64,000 nucleotides of DNA from Branchiostoma lanceolatum. Its lineage: Eukaryota > Chordata > Leptocardii > Amphioxiformes > Branchiostomatidae. The position numbers and the translations under genes are program-made. The stretch lies in assembly GCF_035083965.1 (NCBI RefSeq), contig NC_089727.1, forward strand, positions 16,258,769 to 16,322,768, written 5' to 3'. Under the pieces are notes generated by a model. That model made no database searches and was not told where the DNA came from. It saw only the letters and a program-made list of their open reading frames with translations. Each line of letters begins with the position of its first letter. The first letter of the stretch is position 1. Below are positions 12,301-36,100 of the stretch, one piece after another.

Positions 12301-15300
12301 TCTCTGCTTAGCACTCAGCATTTGGGAAAGAGTATGGTAGTTTAACACACATCTCTACCAGTAGATCAGCCCCCTGCTGTAGTGACTTGCACAAATGTGC
12401 TATAGAAATGGAGATGGGCGCCACCCCTATGCGTCTTTTCAGGATGCCCGGGTCACTTTAACTTTAACTTTAGTATTGAGAACATTTTTTTCTACTTCCC
12501 TACCTTCTGCCCTTGTGAGTGTGTGTAGAAGTCATCAGGCCACACCTCTGCACCAAACATCACGTCATCATTCAGGTAGATAAACTTGTTGGACAGACCC
12601 GGGATTCTGTGCAGGTGGGCCTCGATGGAAGGGGAACTGTAGGAAGGGAGGTGACTGGCATTGGGAAAAAGGTCACTGTGGGTCACGATGGTCAGTCTGG
12701 GGTTGTCCAGGTTCAGCCAGGACGGGATTTGACCGTTGGTGACGATGTAAACATGGCGAACCCACGGCGCGTACCTCTCGATGGAGCGTAAGGAGTACCT
12801 CAACTCTTCATTGTCTTCAAACCTGTCAAATAAATTGGGATGCGAGATTAGTGATGTCAAAGATTCTAGATATACAATGTATGTTACAGTATTAGACGTT
12901 ACTACTGTAATTCGTGATTTGTTAACTGTAACTTAATTTTAGCTGATTTAACGGTCACTAGTCAACAGCTAAAATTTCATAATCACTAATATTTGATCAC
13001 AAATACTTGAGACAGTAATGTTTGTTCCCATCATTAAAATTAAGTGCTGTGACCTACTCCACTTTCCCCAAACCGTTATATTTTCCTGCCGCTATATTGA
13101 TTTACAGTAATTATTTCCTATTTTCAAAGCACTGTTTACATTCCATTAGACTTAAACTTTGTATCAAATGTACAGCAAGTACTGTACCCAAAGAAAATGC
13201 TGGTGGCAAGAAAAATATCTTCTTATTTTATCTCAGCACATAGAAGACAAAACTAATGAAATTGTTGAGTACCTGCTTGGTGCGATGTCTTCATGGAAGG
13301 ACAAATCATCTGTGAGATCCCAGGCCAGACTGGCAGCTGTCAATCTTACTGTGTCATTTCCGATCGTCACATTAGTGACATCGCCATCCTGGAGGAAATC
13401 ACAGAATATATTCAAAGTTATAATAACTAGCAGATCAAGAACTCCAAAGTAATGATAATGGAAACAACTATTGTAAATAAAAAAACACAGAACAATGTAT
13501 CATATTAGCAGATAAGATTTGTCAGCTTACTGTCTCATAGACGATAAGAATGGTATTGCATTTCTATGCTCTTATTAACATTTCCAGGTAACACAGGTAC
13601 TGAATCACAAAACTTGAATAGGACTAAAGTGTTACCCAGTTGGCAAAGTTAATCAAATTAGCTGTTAAACAGCTTAAGACTTCATTCCCACTGAATAATG
13701 TTACCTTAAGAATAAGGTCCATATCGTTAAAGTCTGGTACATCCATGACTGCCACCCTCTTTTCCGGGTACACTTCAACAGTAGAGACTTTCTCCCTGAA
13801 CTTGTCCTCTAGCATAGACTTGACCTCTAGGTCGCCCTGCCGTGGGAGGTTGGTGACCATGACTGTGTCCTTCAGTAGCACGCTGTGAGGCACCGTCCAA
13901 TCACTGGTCAGGTAGCCTTGTTGTAGCGAGATGTTCACCCCATTTATCTCTATTGTTTCCTTCAGGACTATGTCGACTATGTAAAGGGAAAACGGTAAAG
14001 TAATGGTGAAAAATATACATATTCATGAGAAAATTGTTTGATAATTCATATCAAATGTGGTAATAATCTGCTCCACTCCTAGGCTGTTACCAAAGTAGGT
14101 TTTGAAGTTTTGACAATAAGAATTGAACAGTATGAAATACATATATAATTGATTTGTAATTTGTTCAAGAATCATCAAATAGTCCAGCAATTTTGCAACT
14201 TCCATGTGACAATATTTTTCCCAAAAGCTAAGCTACAGTATTACTATGATACCTGTTTTGATAGAGACTTCATTCAATAAGAAAATTTTTTATCATCTTC
14301 TACAGAAAAAGAGGCTAATTTTCCTTTTCATAAACCTTTAGTTTAATCAAGTTTGAGTGAAACATATTACCTTCGACTTGAGATGAGAACTTAATGAGTG
14401 TGATGTTGATGGGCGGATCTCCCAGTGCCGTATGGTGCTCCACACTCCTGGCCAGCAGGAAGACTGGGAACTCCGCACGGACGTCCGGTAACTCCATCGT
14501 TGATGGAAGAGGTGGTACCAACACCACTGCCAGGACCGATACACAGTCTTTTAACTTACACCTGGTTCTACTGCTGTCATCTGTGGTCTGGTTAGTCTCG
14601 GGGCCTGTCTTAGTTCTGTAAAAGAAAAAGAAAGGATTCGTGAAAAGGTTCAAAGAAACAGCTGTTTCCAAAGAAACAAAAGACAATATAACACTTACCA
14701 AAAAGGTTACACAAAAAAAGTCATGTTGGATACCCTGTTACAAATAAAATATACTACAATCAATAATGGTGCATTATTTGGACAATAGAATAACAAGTAG
14801 GTTGGAACTTTGCCCCCAGGCTACATGTAAGTTCTATTCCTGTTTAGCCATATGGCCGCTTTTCAACAGAGTTCTATATAGTGGTGTATCAGTTTGAATA
14901 CACAATCATGTAAATCTGGTGGGAAAACATTCATTCTTTACTTTACAATAAAGGAAGACAGCAACTTTATTTGTCAGAGCTTTCTTCTCTTTTATATAAC
15001 AATTTACAAATGCAGGTACATTGTAAGGTGTAGTAATCATGTAGTAAGGAACATATAAGACAATGTGACCTACTTGTTTATTTCTAACTCCATGTCCATT
15101 TTGAGCCTTCGTAGACCCTCCAGTAATTTGGGGTCTGTCCCGTTCACCCATGTATACACAACGTCGATGGGTACGGGCAAGCATAGACGATCCTGGAACG
15201 ACTTGCTCGCAATGTTGTCATGATAGGCGCTAAACATGGCTGCATATTGGTCTTTACTCCACTCTAGCATTACCTGGGGAAAGTGGAATATGATATTGAA

Positions 15301-17492
15301 AATTGGTGTTATAATAACTGTTAGCAAGTATGACGGCTGTGAAATTGACATGAATACTGCGACTCACAGTAACAGCTGGGGGTATCTTAAACACTTTTGT
15401 AACTTAAGATCTCTTCCTTGCTGTTTATGTTAAAACAATATGGTAAAGCAGCAGTGTTTCCATTATGATGAATGAAGACCTTTATTGCACATTTCTGCCA
15501 CACTTGGCTAAGTACAGGTCACAACAAAACAAAAGAACAAGTACAGTTCACGGATACAAAAAGAATATGACTATCTTTAGATAAATTCTACTTCTCCTCA
15601 CTTTTCGGTTATAGTAGATATAAAAGAATAGACATGTTTTTCAATGGGAGGTAATATAAAGCAGACTACAATGATAAATAGTCTTCCTCATTTAATAAAA
15701 ACCAAGATGACCATCTTTTGGTCTTTTCACAATATTGTTGATGAGAATGCTACCAAGAGGACCATTTAAATACAATTGCAACAATGATGCAGAGAATATA
15801 AATACCGGTAATGCCAACTGCAATTTCTAAAAATTGCAAATAATGTATTTAGGCCACGCCAATTTAATTTGTTGCTTCTCAGAATAGCCTGTCCTGTTTT
15901 TCCCATTTTTAAAAAAAAAATTGGGTCGCTATTCCAATTCACAAATTTCAACTCCCAATTTTACTATTTATACAGTTGTGAAATTCAATAGCCACCAAAT
16001 TAGATTATAATATAAAGGCCTGCACATACCTAAAAAGTGTGGTCATATTGATCATAAGTTATAATTTTTCATTTATCAAAACAATCAATCCAAATATTAC
16101 ATGGCAAATTTTATAACTGAAATTATAGTACTACTAGATCAAAGAAAGGGGTGCATTGCATAAAATGAGCCATACAATGCTGAAATCTGAATAATCCTCT
16201 TATTATCTCCATGAAAAATGGAGATATAGTTTTGGGTGTGTCTGTGTGTGTGTGTGTTTGTGTTTCCGCACTACTGTAGACAGCATAACTCCAGAACCTC
16301 TGGATGAATTTAGCTGATATTTGGTATGTGGGCGGGTGTTGTGAAGCCGAAGTTCAAGGTCGATTTTGGGCCCCCTGGTATATGACCTTGGTACTGCAGC
16401 AGAAATTCTGTTTTTGTAACTTTTGACCTGGACGTGCTATGGTCTTGATTTTTTGGGTGGCAGATAGCTTGTGATGTAAGGAGGAAGTGGTGTAGGTTTG
16501 GGCCCCCTAGCAGCTTGCTCTGGAACTGCAGGGGCATCATCGTGAAAATCTTCTAAGGAGAATAACTGAACAAAGGAACGACGGATTTCCGTGATATTTA
16601 GTACACAGGTAGCTTAGATAGGGATTTACACAATGAAGTGCAAATTATGCTAATTGGGACTTAATTTGCAAAGCTAATGAGGAAAATCTATATTTGCCGT
16701 GTCTTCCATTATCAGACTCAAATACATGTAATGTATGTAGTTTATGGAAAGTGGATCATCAACAGATACCAATTATGCAAATAAATTCCTAATTTGCATA
16801 ATTAATGCAAAACACTATCTCATCTAATTGGAAAATTATAGGACTGTCAATATGATACTCAGTATGCAGGTAGCTTAGACAGAGATATACATAATGAAGT
16901 GCAAATTATGCTAATTGTGACGTAATTTGCATAGCTAATGAGGAAAATCTATATTTGCAGTGTTTTCCATTATCAGACTCAAATACATGTAACATATGTA
17001 GTTTATGGAAAGTGGATCATCAACAGATACCAATTATGCAAATGAATTCCTTATTTGCATAATTAATGCAAAAACACCACAATTCATCTAATTGGAAAAT
17101 TATAGGACTGTCAATATTGCAACATGTGTAAGTTAGATAAAGATGTTTATGACCAAGCATATATTATGCAAATGTGTAAGTCATTTGCATGAATAGAATT
17201 GTTCATGGAGATATGAGGTTGTGGAACTCTTGTTCTTATGTTATGTAAACCCTTATCTTCACCCCAGACTATTTGCAAAAAATTTTTTTTTTTTCCCCAT
17301 CGCTCCAATTTTTATCTGAAAAAATACGAGAAGCAACAAATTAAATTGGTGCGGCCTTACCTCTCCAAATTGAAATGCTGACACTGCGAGTAACAGTAGT
17401 CCACCGAAGCACAGCATGGTCCCATAGCGATGTGAGAGACAGGTGTAGGTCTGTCGCTGGACCAGCTTACACAGCGTACCTAGCACCATCAT
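3378..17492 (-). CDS. GNPTAB: N-acetylglucosamine-1-phosphotransferase subunits alpha/beta
   Basis: Golgi enzyme precursor that transfers GlcNAc-1-phosphate to mannoses on lysosomal hydrolases, first step of the mannose-6-phosphate tag. I assemble 16 coding exons: 17361-17492, 15074-15273, 14371-14615, 13705-13976, 13273-13388, 12504-12822, 11561-11654, 10710-10858, 9517-9676, 8918-9052, 7962-8170, 7387-7519, 6159-7196, 5603-5760, 4181-4648 and 3378-3455; phases close and give 1301 aa (human 1256). Visible in order: N-terminal membrane anchor (about 24-41), Stealth motif [10 protein letters not shown] (about 82-91), Stealth core [20 protein letters not shown] (about 324-343), two LNR/Notch-like repeats (about 435-540), a likely S1P site RRLLAKD with K920-D921, a lysine-rich spacer, an EF-hand DTDKSG (from about 1063), and a C-terminal TM (about 1255-1273) with basic tail KRRF...LLRV. 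The start has two adjacent ATGs; I use the first. It is head-to-head with KIF3A. Confidence 0.96.
4928..4995. repeat. Short fold-back repeat, TAGCSTGGGTGCCAT ends
   Basis: Inverted ends (TAGCGTGGGTGCCAT and ATGGCACCCAGGCTA) enclose GGAGCCCCGGTAGTAAT. It is a deleted copy of the element at 51486-51594, with which it shares both ends and the core. It lies in the GNPTAB intron between exons 14 and 15. Confidence 0.6.
8253..8406. mobile_element. Harbinger-like MITE copy 1 (GGCC...CACCAATTTAATTT ends)
   Basis: Near-perfect inverted ends GGCCCCACCAATTTAATTTC and its inverse surround an A/T-rich loop; about 154 bp in a GNPTAB intron. The same ends occur at 26858-27048 and 15852-17356. Flanks are CAA on the left and TAA on the right, compatible with a decayed 3-bp TWA target duplication as used by PIF/Harbinger elements. 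Confidence 0.7.
10431..10473 (-). ncRNA. Hammerhead-ribozyme-like motif (variant core)
   Basis: On minus the order is TGCT / TTGAAGA / hairpin GGTGTC-TGACA-GACACC / GAAAC / GTC / AGCA. This matches the type I hammerhead plan: stem I (TGCT with AGCA), CUGANGA-like box, stem II, GAAA, minimal AC/GT stem III and a GTC cleavage triplet. The first catalytic base, C3, is T here, so activity is doubtful. Short stem III forms are known from Penelope-like retroelements. It sits in a GNPTAB intron within decayed repeat DNA. Confidence 0.45.
10880..11403 (-). mobile_element. tRNA-derived SINE cluster (two tandem-like copies)
   Basis: Two copies of a repeat of about 155 bp (about 10880-11035 and 11235-11403) read on minus as an A-box-like TAGCCTAGTGGTTAGCGCG followed by a B-box-like GGTTCTAATCCCGG, the internal pol III promoter pattern of tRNA-derived SINEs. 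Between them are a partial third copy and a tRNA-Glu-like segment on plus. All lie in the GNPTAB intron between exons 7 and 8. Confidence 0.65.
11170..11244 (+). pseudogene. tRNA-Glu(CTC)-like pseudogene
   Basis: A tRNA-Glu-like body: A-box TGGTCTAGTGGTTAGGAT, an anticodon arm GGCG-CTCTCAC-CGCC whose loop centre reads CTC, T-arm GGCCCGGGTTCGATCCCCGG and 3' acceptor TGTGGGA followed by ACCA. The 5' acceptor strand (TAGAATA) cannot pair with TGTGGGA, so a functional tRNA is unlikely. It is embedded in the SINE cluster and is probably SINE-related. Confidence 0.55.
11829..11859 (+). ncRNA. Hammerhead-ribozyme-like core
   Basis: The segment reads CTGACGA, a six-pair stem (AAGTAG with CTACTT) closed by TGGATG, then GAAAC. 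This is the exact CUGANGA / stem II / GAAA core of a hammerhead ribozyme. The downstream text (AAATCCAGTTGCTTCAGTAAC) recurs in truncated form near 25215 and 34697, so it belongs to a dispersed repeat. I cannot define stem I or a clean cleavage triplet, so activity is uncertain. Confidence 0.4.
11938..12015. repeat. Fold-back MITE, TAGCCTGGAATCC ends
   Basis: An almost perfect hairpin of about 78 bp: TAGCCTGGAATCCAAA...TATTATAGCTCCC against GGGAGCTATAATA...TTTGGATTCCAGGCTA. No coding. It shares the TAGCCTG/CAGGCTA termini with elements at 51486-51594 and 63293-63413. Confidence 0.7.
12192..12475 (+). mobile_element. tRNA-derived SINE
   Basis: It begins with a tRNA-like head: A-box ATGGCCTAGTTGGTAGAG, a possible anticodon loop TTGTACA and B-box GAGTTCGAACCCCGG, followed by a body ending near AGGATGCCCGGGTCAC. 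The acceptor and T-stem do not pair well, so it is a SINE head, not a working tRNA. Related body sequence occurs near 33735-33830. Confidence 0.55.
15458..15560 (-). mobile_element. LINE 3'-end fragment
   Basis: The segment GATGAATGAAGACCTTTATT followed by a CACACTTGG...GTACAGGTCACAACA stretch closely matches 43668-43732, where it adjoins a recognisable LINE ORF remnant on minus. It is therefore probably a 5'-truncated copy of the same non-LTR family, in the GNPTAB intron between exons 1 and 2. Confidence 0.45.
15852..17356. mobile_element. Harbinger-like element copy 3, long, abutting GNPTAB exon 1
   Basis: The ends are inverted copies of GGCCRCRCCAATTTAATTTG extended by TTGCTTCTC, and the flanks are TTA on both sides (15849-15851 and 17357-17359), a Harbinger-type duplication. 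The interior (about 1.5 kb) has no transposase. It holds a microsatellite-linked repeat (about 16197-16560) and two tandem units of about 260 bp (about 16600-17120) rich in ATGCAAAT/ATTTGCAT octamers. The right end lies 4 nt inside the first GNPTAB intron. The ends might instead belong to a shorter MITE into which other repeats inserted. Confidence 0.6.
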
Positions 17493-20371
17493 GAAATATC
17501 TACAGTAGCTGCACAACTTCCAAATGTTGTCTGTTGCTAGGCGGAGGTCATAAAGCTGTTACGAAGTCATTGATTCCAGTCCACTTCTGCGTCTCTAGTA
17601 GTACACTGGTGTTGCATTGACGGTGCATTATACTATTGCTGATGGCGGTGTCTGAAAAACAGGGATCATTCCCTAGTCATTTGTAAAAGCAATAAAAAAA
17701 TTAGTCTTACATACAAATGTATATCAATTTGCCATACAACTCTAGTGGCAAAGTACATGACAACGTGTACATTGTAAGAAAGTAAATTGGGGGTTAGGGG
17801 GGGGTACAACTACCTCTTCATGAATGGAACTTTCAGGACAGGAGAATTCTAACAAAAACAACAAGAGTCTGAAGACCCAAAATCTCCATGAAATTTGTTT
17901 TTATACATGATGTGTTTTATTTGCCCTAGTTGTTTGTTTTTGCCGCTGGTTGTTTTATTTTATGTGCCAAAGGGTATCCACAGGTTTGGTAGTGTTCCCA
18001 TTTGTGGTTTGACCACCAGCTGTTGGGACCTTGGGAATAGTTGACCTAGATAAGAGACCAACAGATGGTGCGACCTCAAAGCCCACAATAGAGTAGATAT
18101 TTCTCATTATTTATGCAAATTCAGTCCGAATTTGCATAATTACCACTTCAGTTTGTACATCTCTGTCCAACCCACCTGCGTACCAAATATCATGAAAATC
18201 TGTCGCTCCTTTCTTCAGTTATTCTCCTTTGAATATTTTTACAAATACGCCATTGCAGTTCCAATGACACATACCAGGGGGCCCAAAATCGACCTTGACG
18301 TTTCTCCTCCCAGCACCTACCCACATACCAAATATCATTACAATCCATCTACACGTTCTATAGTTATGCTGATTTTACGCATCCGGTGACACATACATAC
18401 ACACACGGTGACACAAACATACACACACGCAAACACACTAACTTTGCATGATTTGCACTTCAGTGTGTACATCTTGGTCCAACCTACCTGCGTACCAAAT
18501 AACATGAAAATCTGTTGTTCCTTTCTTCAGTTATTCCCCTTTAGAACATTTTTACAAATAGGCCATTGTACTTCCAGGGACACAAACCAGGGGGCCCAAA
18601 ATCGACCTTGACCATTCTCCTCCCAGCGCATACCCACATACCAAATATCATTACTATCCATCTACACGTTCTACAGTTATGCTGACTTAAAGCATCCAAC
18701 GACACACATGCAAACGATTTACCTCCTTACTTATGCAAATTCGGTCTCATTTGCATAGTCTGCACCTAAGTGTGTACATCTTGGTCTAACCTACCTGGGT
18801 ACCAAATAACATGACGATCTGTCGATCCTCTCTTCAGTTCTTCTACATTGAAGATTTTTACAAATACGCCATTGCAGTTCCAGTCACACATGCCAGGGGG
18901 CCCAAAATCGACCTTGACCTTCCTTCTCCTAACACCCACCCACATACCAAAAATCATTACAATCCATGTACAGGTTCTACAGTTATGGTGACTTTAAGCG
19001 TCCGGTGACACATACATACACACAAACACCGAACGCAAGCAAAACAGTATCTCCATGAAAAAGCCTTTTTTCATGGAGATAAAAACAACACTTGTCTTGC
19101 AGTTGCACACTATCAAAATGTTATGCTCAAGCCTATATTTCAAATGAAAATTGCCACAATTGATAATGTGTGTACTTAATGTAACTGTTAGTGTTACAGT
19201 AACGTATTCATTTGTTTGCTGCATGAATGTTCTATGTACTCAAGGGCACTATATAGTAATGTCCTTGATCCACTGAGAAGGATATGGGACATGCATAAAT
19301 TATGCTTTCAAACCAAGAGGATAACCTATGTTTACAGTAAAGATAAATCATCTGCATAATGTATCATCGTTGTATCTGTATCCGGTCGTCTATAATGTTG
19401 TTATCATCTCACTGCTCTTTTTAAGTTCTGTTTATCATTTACAGTGCCAATTCACACAGGTAAATCACATAATTTTGCTGTCTGTAAGTTCTTTCGATGT
19501 TTAATATGCCTCACCTGAACAAGAAGGCTTAAAGCAGAAGAGCTGCAGCTAAAACAACAAGTTGTACAGTGAGGGAAAATAAAACAAAATCTGATCATTG
19601 TTTAGTGAACGGATCAAAAGCAGCCGACCGTACCCTGGGCCATGTGGTAGTCACATGATTCGGAGGCAACTAAAAACCTCTATTACAAATTAAATCTTTT
19701 CACGTGTGATAGGCTAATTTCAATACATCTGTACTCTTCTCGGCTAATATATACAGCTAAGCATTTAAAGAAATTTACAGGTATCAAAACATATATAAAG
19801 GATCAAAGTCTAAACACGATCATATATCACGTATCGACTATACGATCACCTGTGTGTGTGACCTGCCCACTTTATAATATTAACCGTAGCCCACTTAACC
19901 AGGTCGCATTTGAGTCATTGTGTGTCTTTTCTCCAACAATTTCTACAGCTATAATAGTCTTCATTTGGAGATAAATACTTACTTTATTGGCTTGTCTGGT
20001 ACAAAGTCCTTTGAGTTGAAAATTGAGACCATAAAGAGGGAAAAGATAGACTGAATCACTGCAACTTACCACAGGTCGGCCATGATACCTCGCTCTACGG
20101 GTTTGAACCTTGACCCTTCAGGGAGGGATGGTACAATAATAGTCGACATACATTGATGCAAATACATTTGTACCAACTATTTTCCCCTCATAAAATTCTG
20201 TTGCAACCAAGTGAAATAAGCAATATTTTATCCTTATCTTCTCTGAAAGAGTAAAGACATATTTTGTTAGGTTTAGACTTTTGCGATCTAACCTAAATGA
20301 ATAATGGATTATCCCTTGTTAGGTGACGTCACCCTACATATTTTGGAAACGATCCTAGCGTCGGGAGGGAG
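17493..20371. promoter_or_regulatory. Head-to-head spacer between GNPTAB and KIF3A
   Basis: The start codons of GNPTAB (minus) and KIF3A (plus) are about 2.9 kb apart, so both promoters and 5' UTRs must lie here or in unmapped upstream exons. I can place no TATA box or transcription start. About 1.2 kb of the spacer is the repeat block at 17876-19085, leaving less than 1 kb near each gene as unique DNA. The stretch just upstream of the KIF3A ATG is GC-richer than its surroundings. Confidence 0.5.
17876..19085. repeat. Tandem dispersed-repeat block with ATCTCCATGA ends
   Basis: About three tandem units of roughly 300 bp (starting near 18110, 18440 and 18728) share ATGCAAATTC-type text, CAACCTACCTGCGTACCAAA, GGGGGCCCAAAATCGACCTT and CACATACCAAATATCATTAC. 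The block begins near ATCTCCATGAAA and ends in a TTTTTTCATGGAGATAAAAA hairpin with CA-rich stretches. The same family is seen at 16197-16560, 37330-37630 and about 59880-59960. Confidence 0.65.
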
Positions 20372-32031
<11,660 letters not shown>

Positions 32032-33157
32032 GGTTTTTGCCTCACTTTACAGCATCGTCATGCCAGGATGAACAGCAACTTATATATACCAGCAAAGCAT
32101 GTTTTTTCAAATCAAATAGAATCCGTCCATGTTTGGAAAGCCACAGTTGCCTGCTTCTGATTTTGCATGACTTTTTTGATTGTATGATTATGGATAAAGA
32201 ACAGGACAGTCCTTTCTGACACCTTTTAAACAAGTCATGTAATGTTACATTAACATTACCAATTTGTGTAAGGTCTAAAGTTCTAAGCAAAAGAAACATC
32301 AATTATGATATCTAATAGCATACAAAAGTCATGCATTGTATGGCGTACATGTCACACTTAGCAGTTACATACTACAACGAATCCATCCAAGTACAAAGTT
32401 GTTATAAGGAAAAAAGTGTGCTTCTTGTAAGCAACTATCTTTAATACACCTTTTATATTAAAAAAAGGTGTAGCCAGAAAAGCAGCCTTATAGCAAGAAT
32501 CTGTTTTTGATAACTTTTTTATATTTTCAGTTGAAGTATGGGATTAAGCTTCTTACTGCTGATTTATCTCATTTCCAATGCAAATTTAGTGACTCAACTA
32601 TCCCTTAGCAACCAGAAGGTGCTACCTTGTATAAACAAATTGAATGTGATTTTGTGTTCTAATGTATGAGATTTGTGATTTTGTATTTATGTTGTAGGTA
32701 AAATCAGGTGCATAGAGAAGTTTATAGTGACATGTTCGTATGTTGCACATTGGTGCCGTGAGCTGGCTCGCAGCAAACAGAAAACCTGACTTGTAATTAA
32801 ACCCTGGGTGTACATGATTTACTCTACTATAGAATGGAATGGAATGGAATGGAATGAAGAATTAAAGACGCAACATATTCAGTAGCCAAAACATTGTGTA
32901 TGTGTGTGACAGTTCTTTTGGATTCAATATTATAAATTTGGTAATTAGCCTCTTATATTAATACCTCACACTAGAATCAATACATTCACAGATGTCATTA
33001 TTAGTCTCTGAGTCATCCATATCATCTTTGGTGCTTGCACATAAGAATTCCAGATGGTAGGTGTCCAACAGCAAGATTTTGAGTGCCTGAAACTCCTGGC
33101 TGCTTCTGTTGGATAGTAGCTGTCCAATAGTGGCAGATTCTCCAGTGCCTGAATTTC
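32032..33157. other. Tail-to-tail spacer of KIF3A and the DED-ankyrin gene
   Basis: The stop codons of the two convergent genes are about 1.1 kb apart, so both 3' UTRs must lie here and may overlap. A short (GGAAT)n run lies at about 32831-32856, followed by ATTAAA near 32861, a possible polyadenylation signal for KIF3A. No other gene is visible. Confidence 0.55.
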
Positions 33158-36100
33158 CTATCTCTGCCATGAGGGAAGTCTAGGTGAGCTGATAGGAGAC
33201 ACCTTCCCTAGCGGTGGTTCTTTCTTCTCTTTGAGGATCCCTTTCTTAATCTTACCTGAAAGTGAAGAGATTAAGCCTTAGGGTACTTGAGATTGGAACA
33301 TAACTTATGAATGGATGTTTTAAGTTGGTGGCTGGAACATTCCATATAGTATTCTCTCTAACTGGGATGGATTTTCCAATTGGAGTAATAAATGCTGCAG
33401 TAATTACTGTAAATGCTTTTGCAGTGGTTTCATTTCATGGTAGGAGGGAAAATGACTTTTTTGGGTGTTGGAAGTTCAGTTTTGTGGTCTGAAGTACAGT
33501 AGAATTGCAAAATGCATATTCACAGTGTTGTGTTTTTTTGGTAAGAGTCCATGGCAAAAATAAAACCACCACGAACATTTCACGATGTACAGTATTAGCT
33601 CCAAACAAAGTGGCCAATGATGCCCATATTTTCTTCAATAAGACAAATCAGTTCTTTTTGTAGACCAAGTCGCACTCATAACAAGAATATAACAATACAT
33701 GTACAGTGTACTTAGTTTAGTTAGTTAAAATCCTCCCACACCATAAGATGTATAGGGCGGTGCCCATCCCCGTTTCATAGCCCTGAGCCACACTGTGGTG
33801 CAATCACTACAGCAGGGGGCTAGTCCACTAGCAGTGGAGTGTGTTTAACTTCCATACTGTTTGAAAAGTATGTACCATTTTTATAAAGTCTTTGGTATGA
33901 CTCAATGCGCCTCTTGTCCAGAGGTGTCCTGCCCGGGAGTTGAACTCGAGCCTTCTGGTTCCAAGTAATCAGAACCAGATGTGGTAAGTAACAGAAGCGC
34001 AGACCACTACACCACAGGGACACCCACTCATAACAAGAATCATAACAATACATGCACACAGTACAGTATAGTGGTCGACATTTTATGATAAGATGTTCGT
34101 ACCTTTCTTGGTGAAGCAAGCGATGTTGACATCTGACCCAAATGTGGCCAGACTTCTGGCTATCCTTGGGTTGATAGAGTGTGCAGCGTACTGCATGGCA
34201 ATGGCGTAGTCCTACGGAAATAGATTTAAAAAAGACTACCAAAACAAATTCTGACAAGATTAATGCTGTGAAAAATTGAATATATGGGTACATATCAACT
34301 TAAAGATATTCAAATTACACAATCATTCCTCTTTGTTACACTTCTCTCTTTACATCTCTAGTAAACTATTATAACAAAATTATGCAATTATACTTCATAT
34401 AAACGCAGACAAAATATTTATTACAACATATTGTCAAATATCCATTTATGGCTGATATGGTCTATACAACACGTACTGTGTTTCGGCGGTGCACGTTGGA
34501 CCCGTAAGCTAGCAGGACCTGCACCATCGCCAGTCGATTCATTCTGGACGCCATGTGCAGAGCTGTCTCCTGGAACTGTGGAAAACAAATATCGTTTGAA
34601 TCGCACCATAAAAGCACATAGCTTCATACGACTTTGAATACAGTATTGGGAAGAGACCTGTATTTCGAAAAAAACAACACTGACGTCTGATTTCATCCGG
34701 TTGCTAATGAGTAACTATTTTTGGCGTATCTTACTACCTGGATGTTTAACCTTCATCAACGTACCACTGACGTTGGTTAGATTATTCCATTTCATAACGC
34801 TGCACTCGCCACCATACTTTAGGAGAGGTACATATTAAAGTTAGGCCGAGTACTTACTTTGTTCTGTATGTTGACGTCTATCCCGCCCTCAACCAGAGAC
34901 TCCATGGCCTCCTGGTGCCCGCTGGACACCGCCCAGTGAAGGGCGGAGTTTCCATCCTGAAAAATAGCAGTGTTAAATCACGCGTCAGCACCAAGGACAG
35001 GACTCACAACTCTACATGATGCGCTCTACAGAGTAGAAGTCGTGCTTGATATATACGACGTTTTACACGGAAACATGCAGTCTAATCACACATTACTCTT
35101 AACATAACCAAAAACAAACAACAAACCAAACAACAATATATCCGTTCGACATACATTTGTAACTGACATATGCCCCCCCTGCCGACACTATGAAAAGTCA
35201 TAATCACTTTGAAGCTTATAAATATTGTATTCTACATATACCTACGATATGCCATTGCATGCAAAGATAGATTACTTGTTGTGTATAATCTTTTGCCCGA
35301 GGACTTTGTAGCAATCTTATGTTACAAAAAAGAAAAAAAAATATCGCAAAATAACTGCGACCTCCAAATGTAGCTAGTTACCTGATCCACGGCATCCATG
35401 TCCACCCTGAGGTCTATGAGTGCGTCTACAACCGGGGCGTACCCCGCCCCTGCCGCGTGGTGCAGCGCCGTCGTGCCCTTCTGTGGGGCGGAAACAACGG
35501 GAAGGTCAGACTGGGTCGTGACTAGTGCTGTGTACCTAAACCTGTGTTCAGGTTCAGGTCCAGATTTAGATCCAGGGGTTTAGGTTCAGGTCTAGACTTA
35601 TAAGTCCGGACCTGAACCCGTGGCATATGTGTGCTAAAAACATTTTTTCCTTTTACATGTAAAATTGCACATTGACATATAGTTTCAAAACTTTAACTAT
35701 ATATGCGAAATTGCATACAGTCAGTAGTAAACAAGTTCAGTAAGAAACACAAAAACAGCAATGTTTTCATATTTTTCTAGTGCAAATTTCATGATCTAAA
35801 ATAAAAAGGACAGTATAAGTGAGAGATCTTTTTTTCAAGTCCGGACCAGTATCCAGACGTTTAGGTTTTTTTGGACTTGAACCTAAACGTTAGGTCCAGT
35901 CAGGATCAGGTCCGGGGTTTAGGTACGCAGCACTAGTCGTTTTGTATTTTTTTTGCGACGCCTTGGAGGAGGGGACGATAGTACATTATTTCTGAATTGT
36001 ATGGCAAAAGCTAACGAAGTATTCTAGACTCTCTACACATCTTTTAGATGAGAACCGCTGTCTCTTACATGTGTTTTGTGGTTCTGAATTGTATGGGCAG

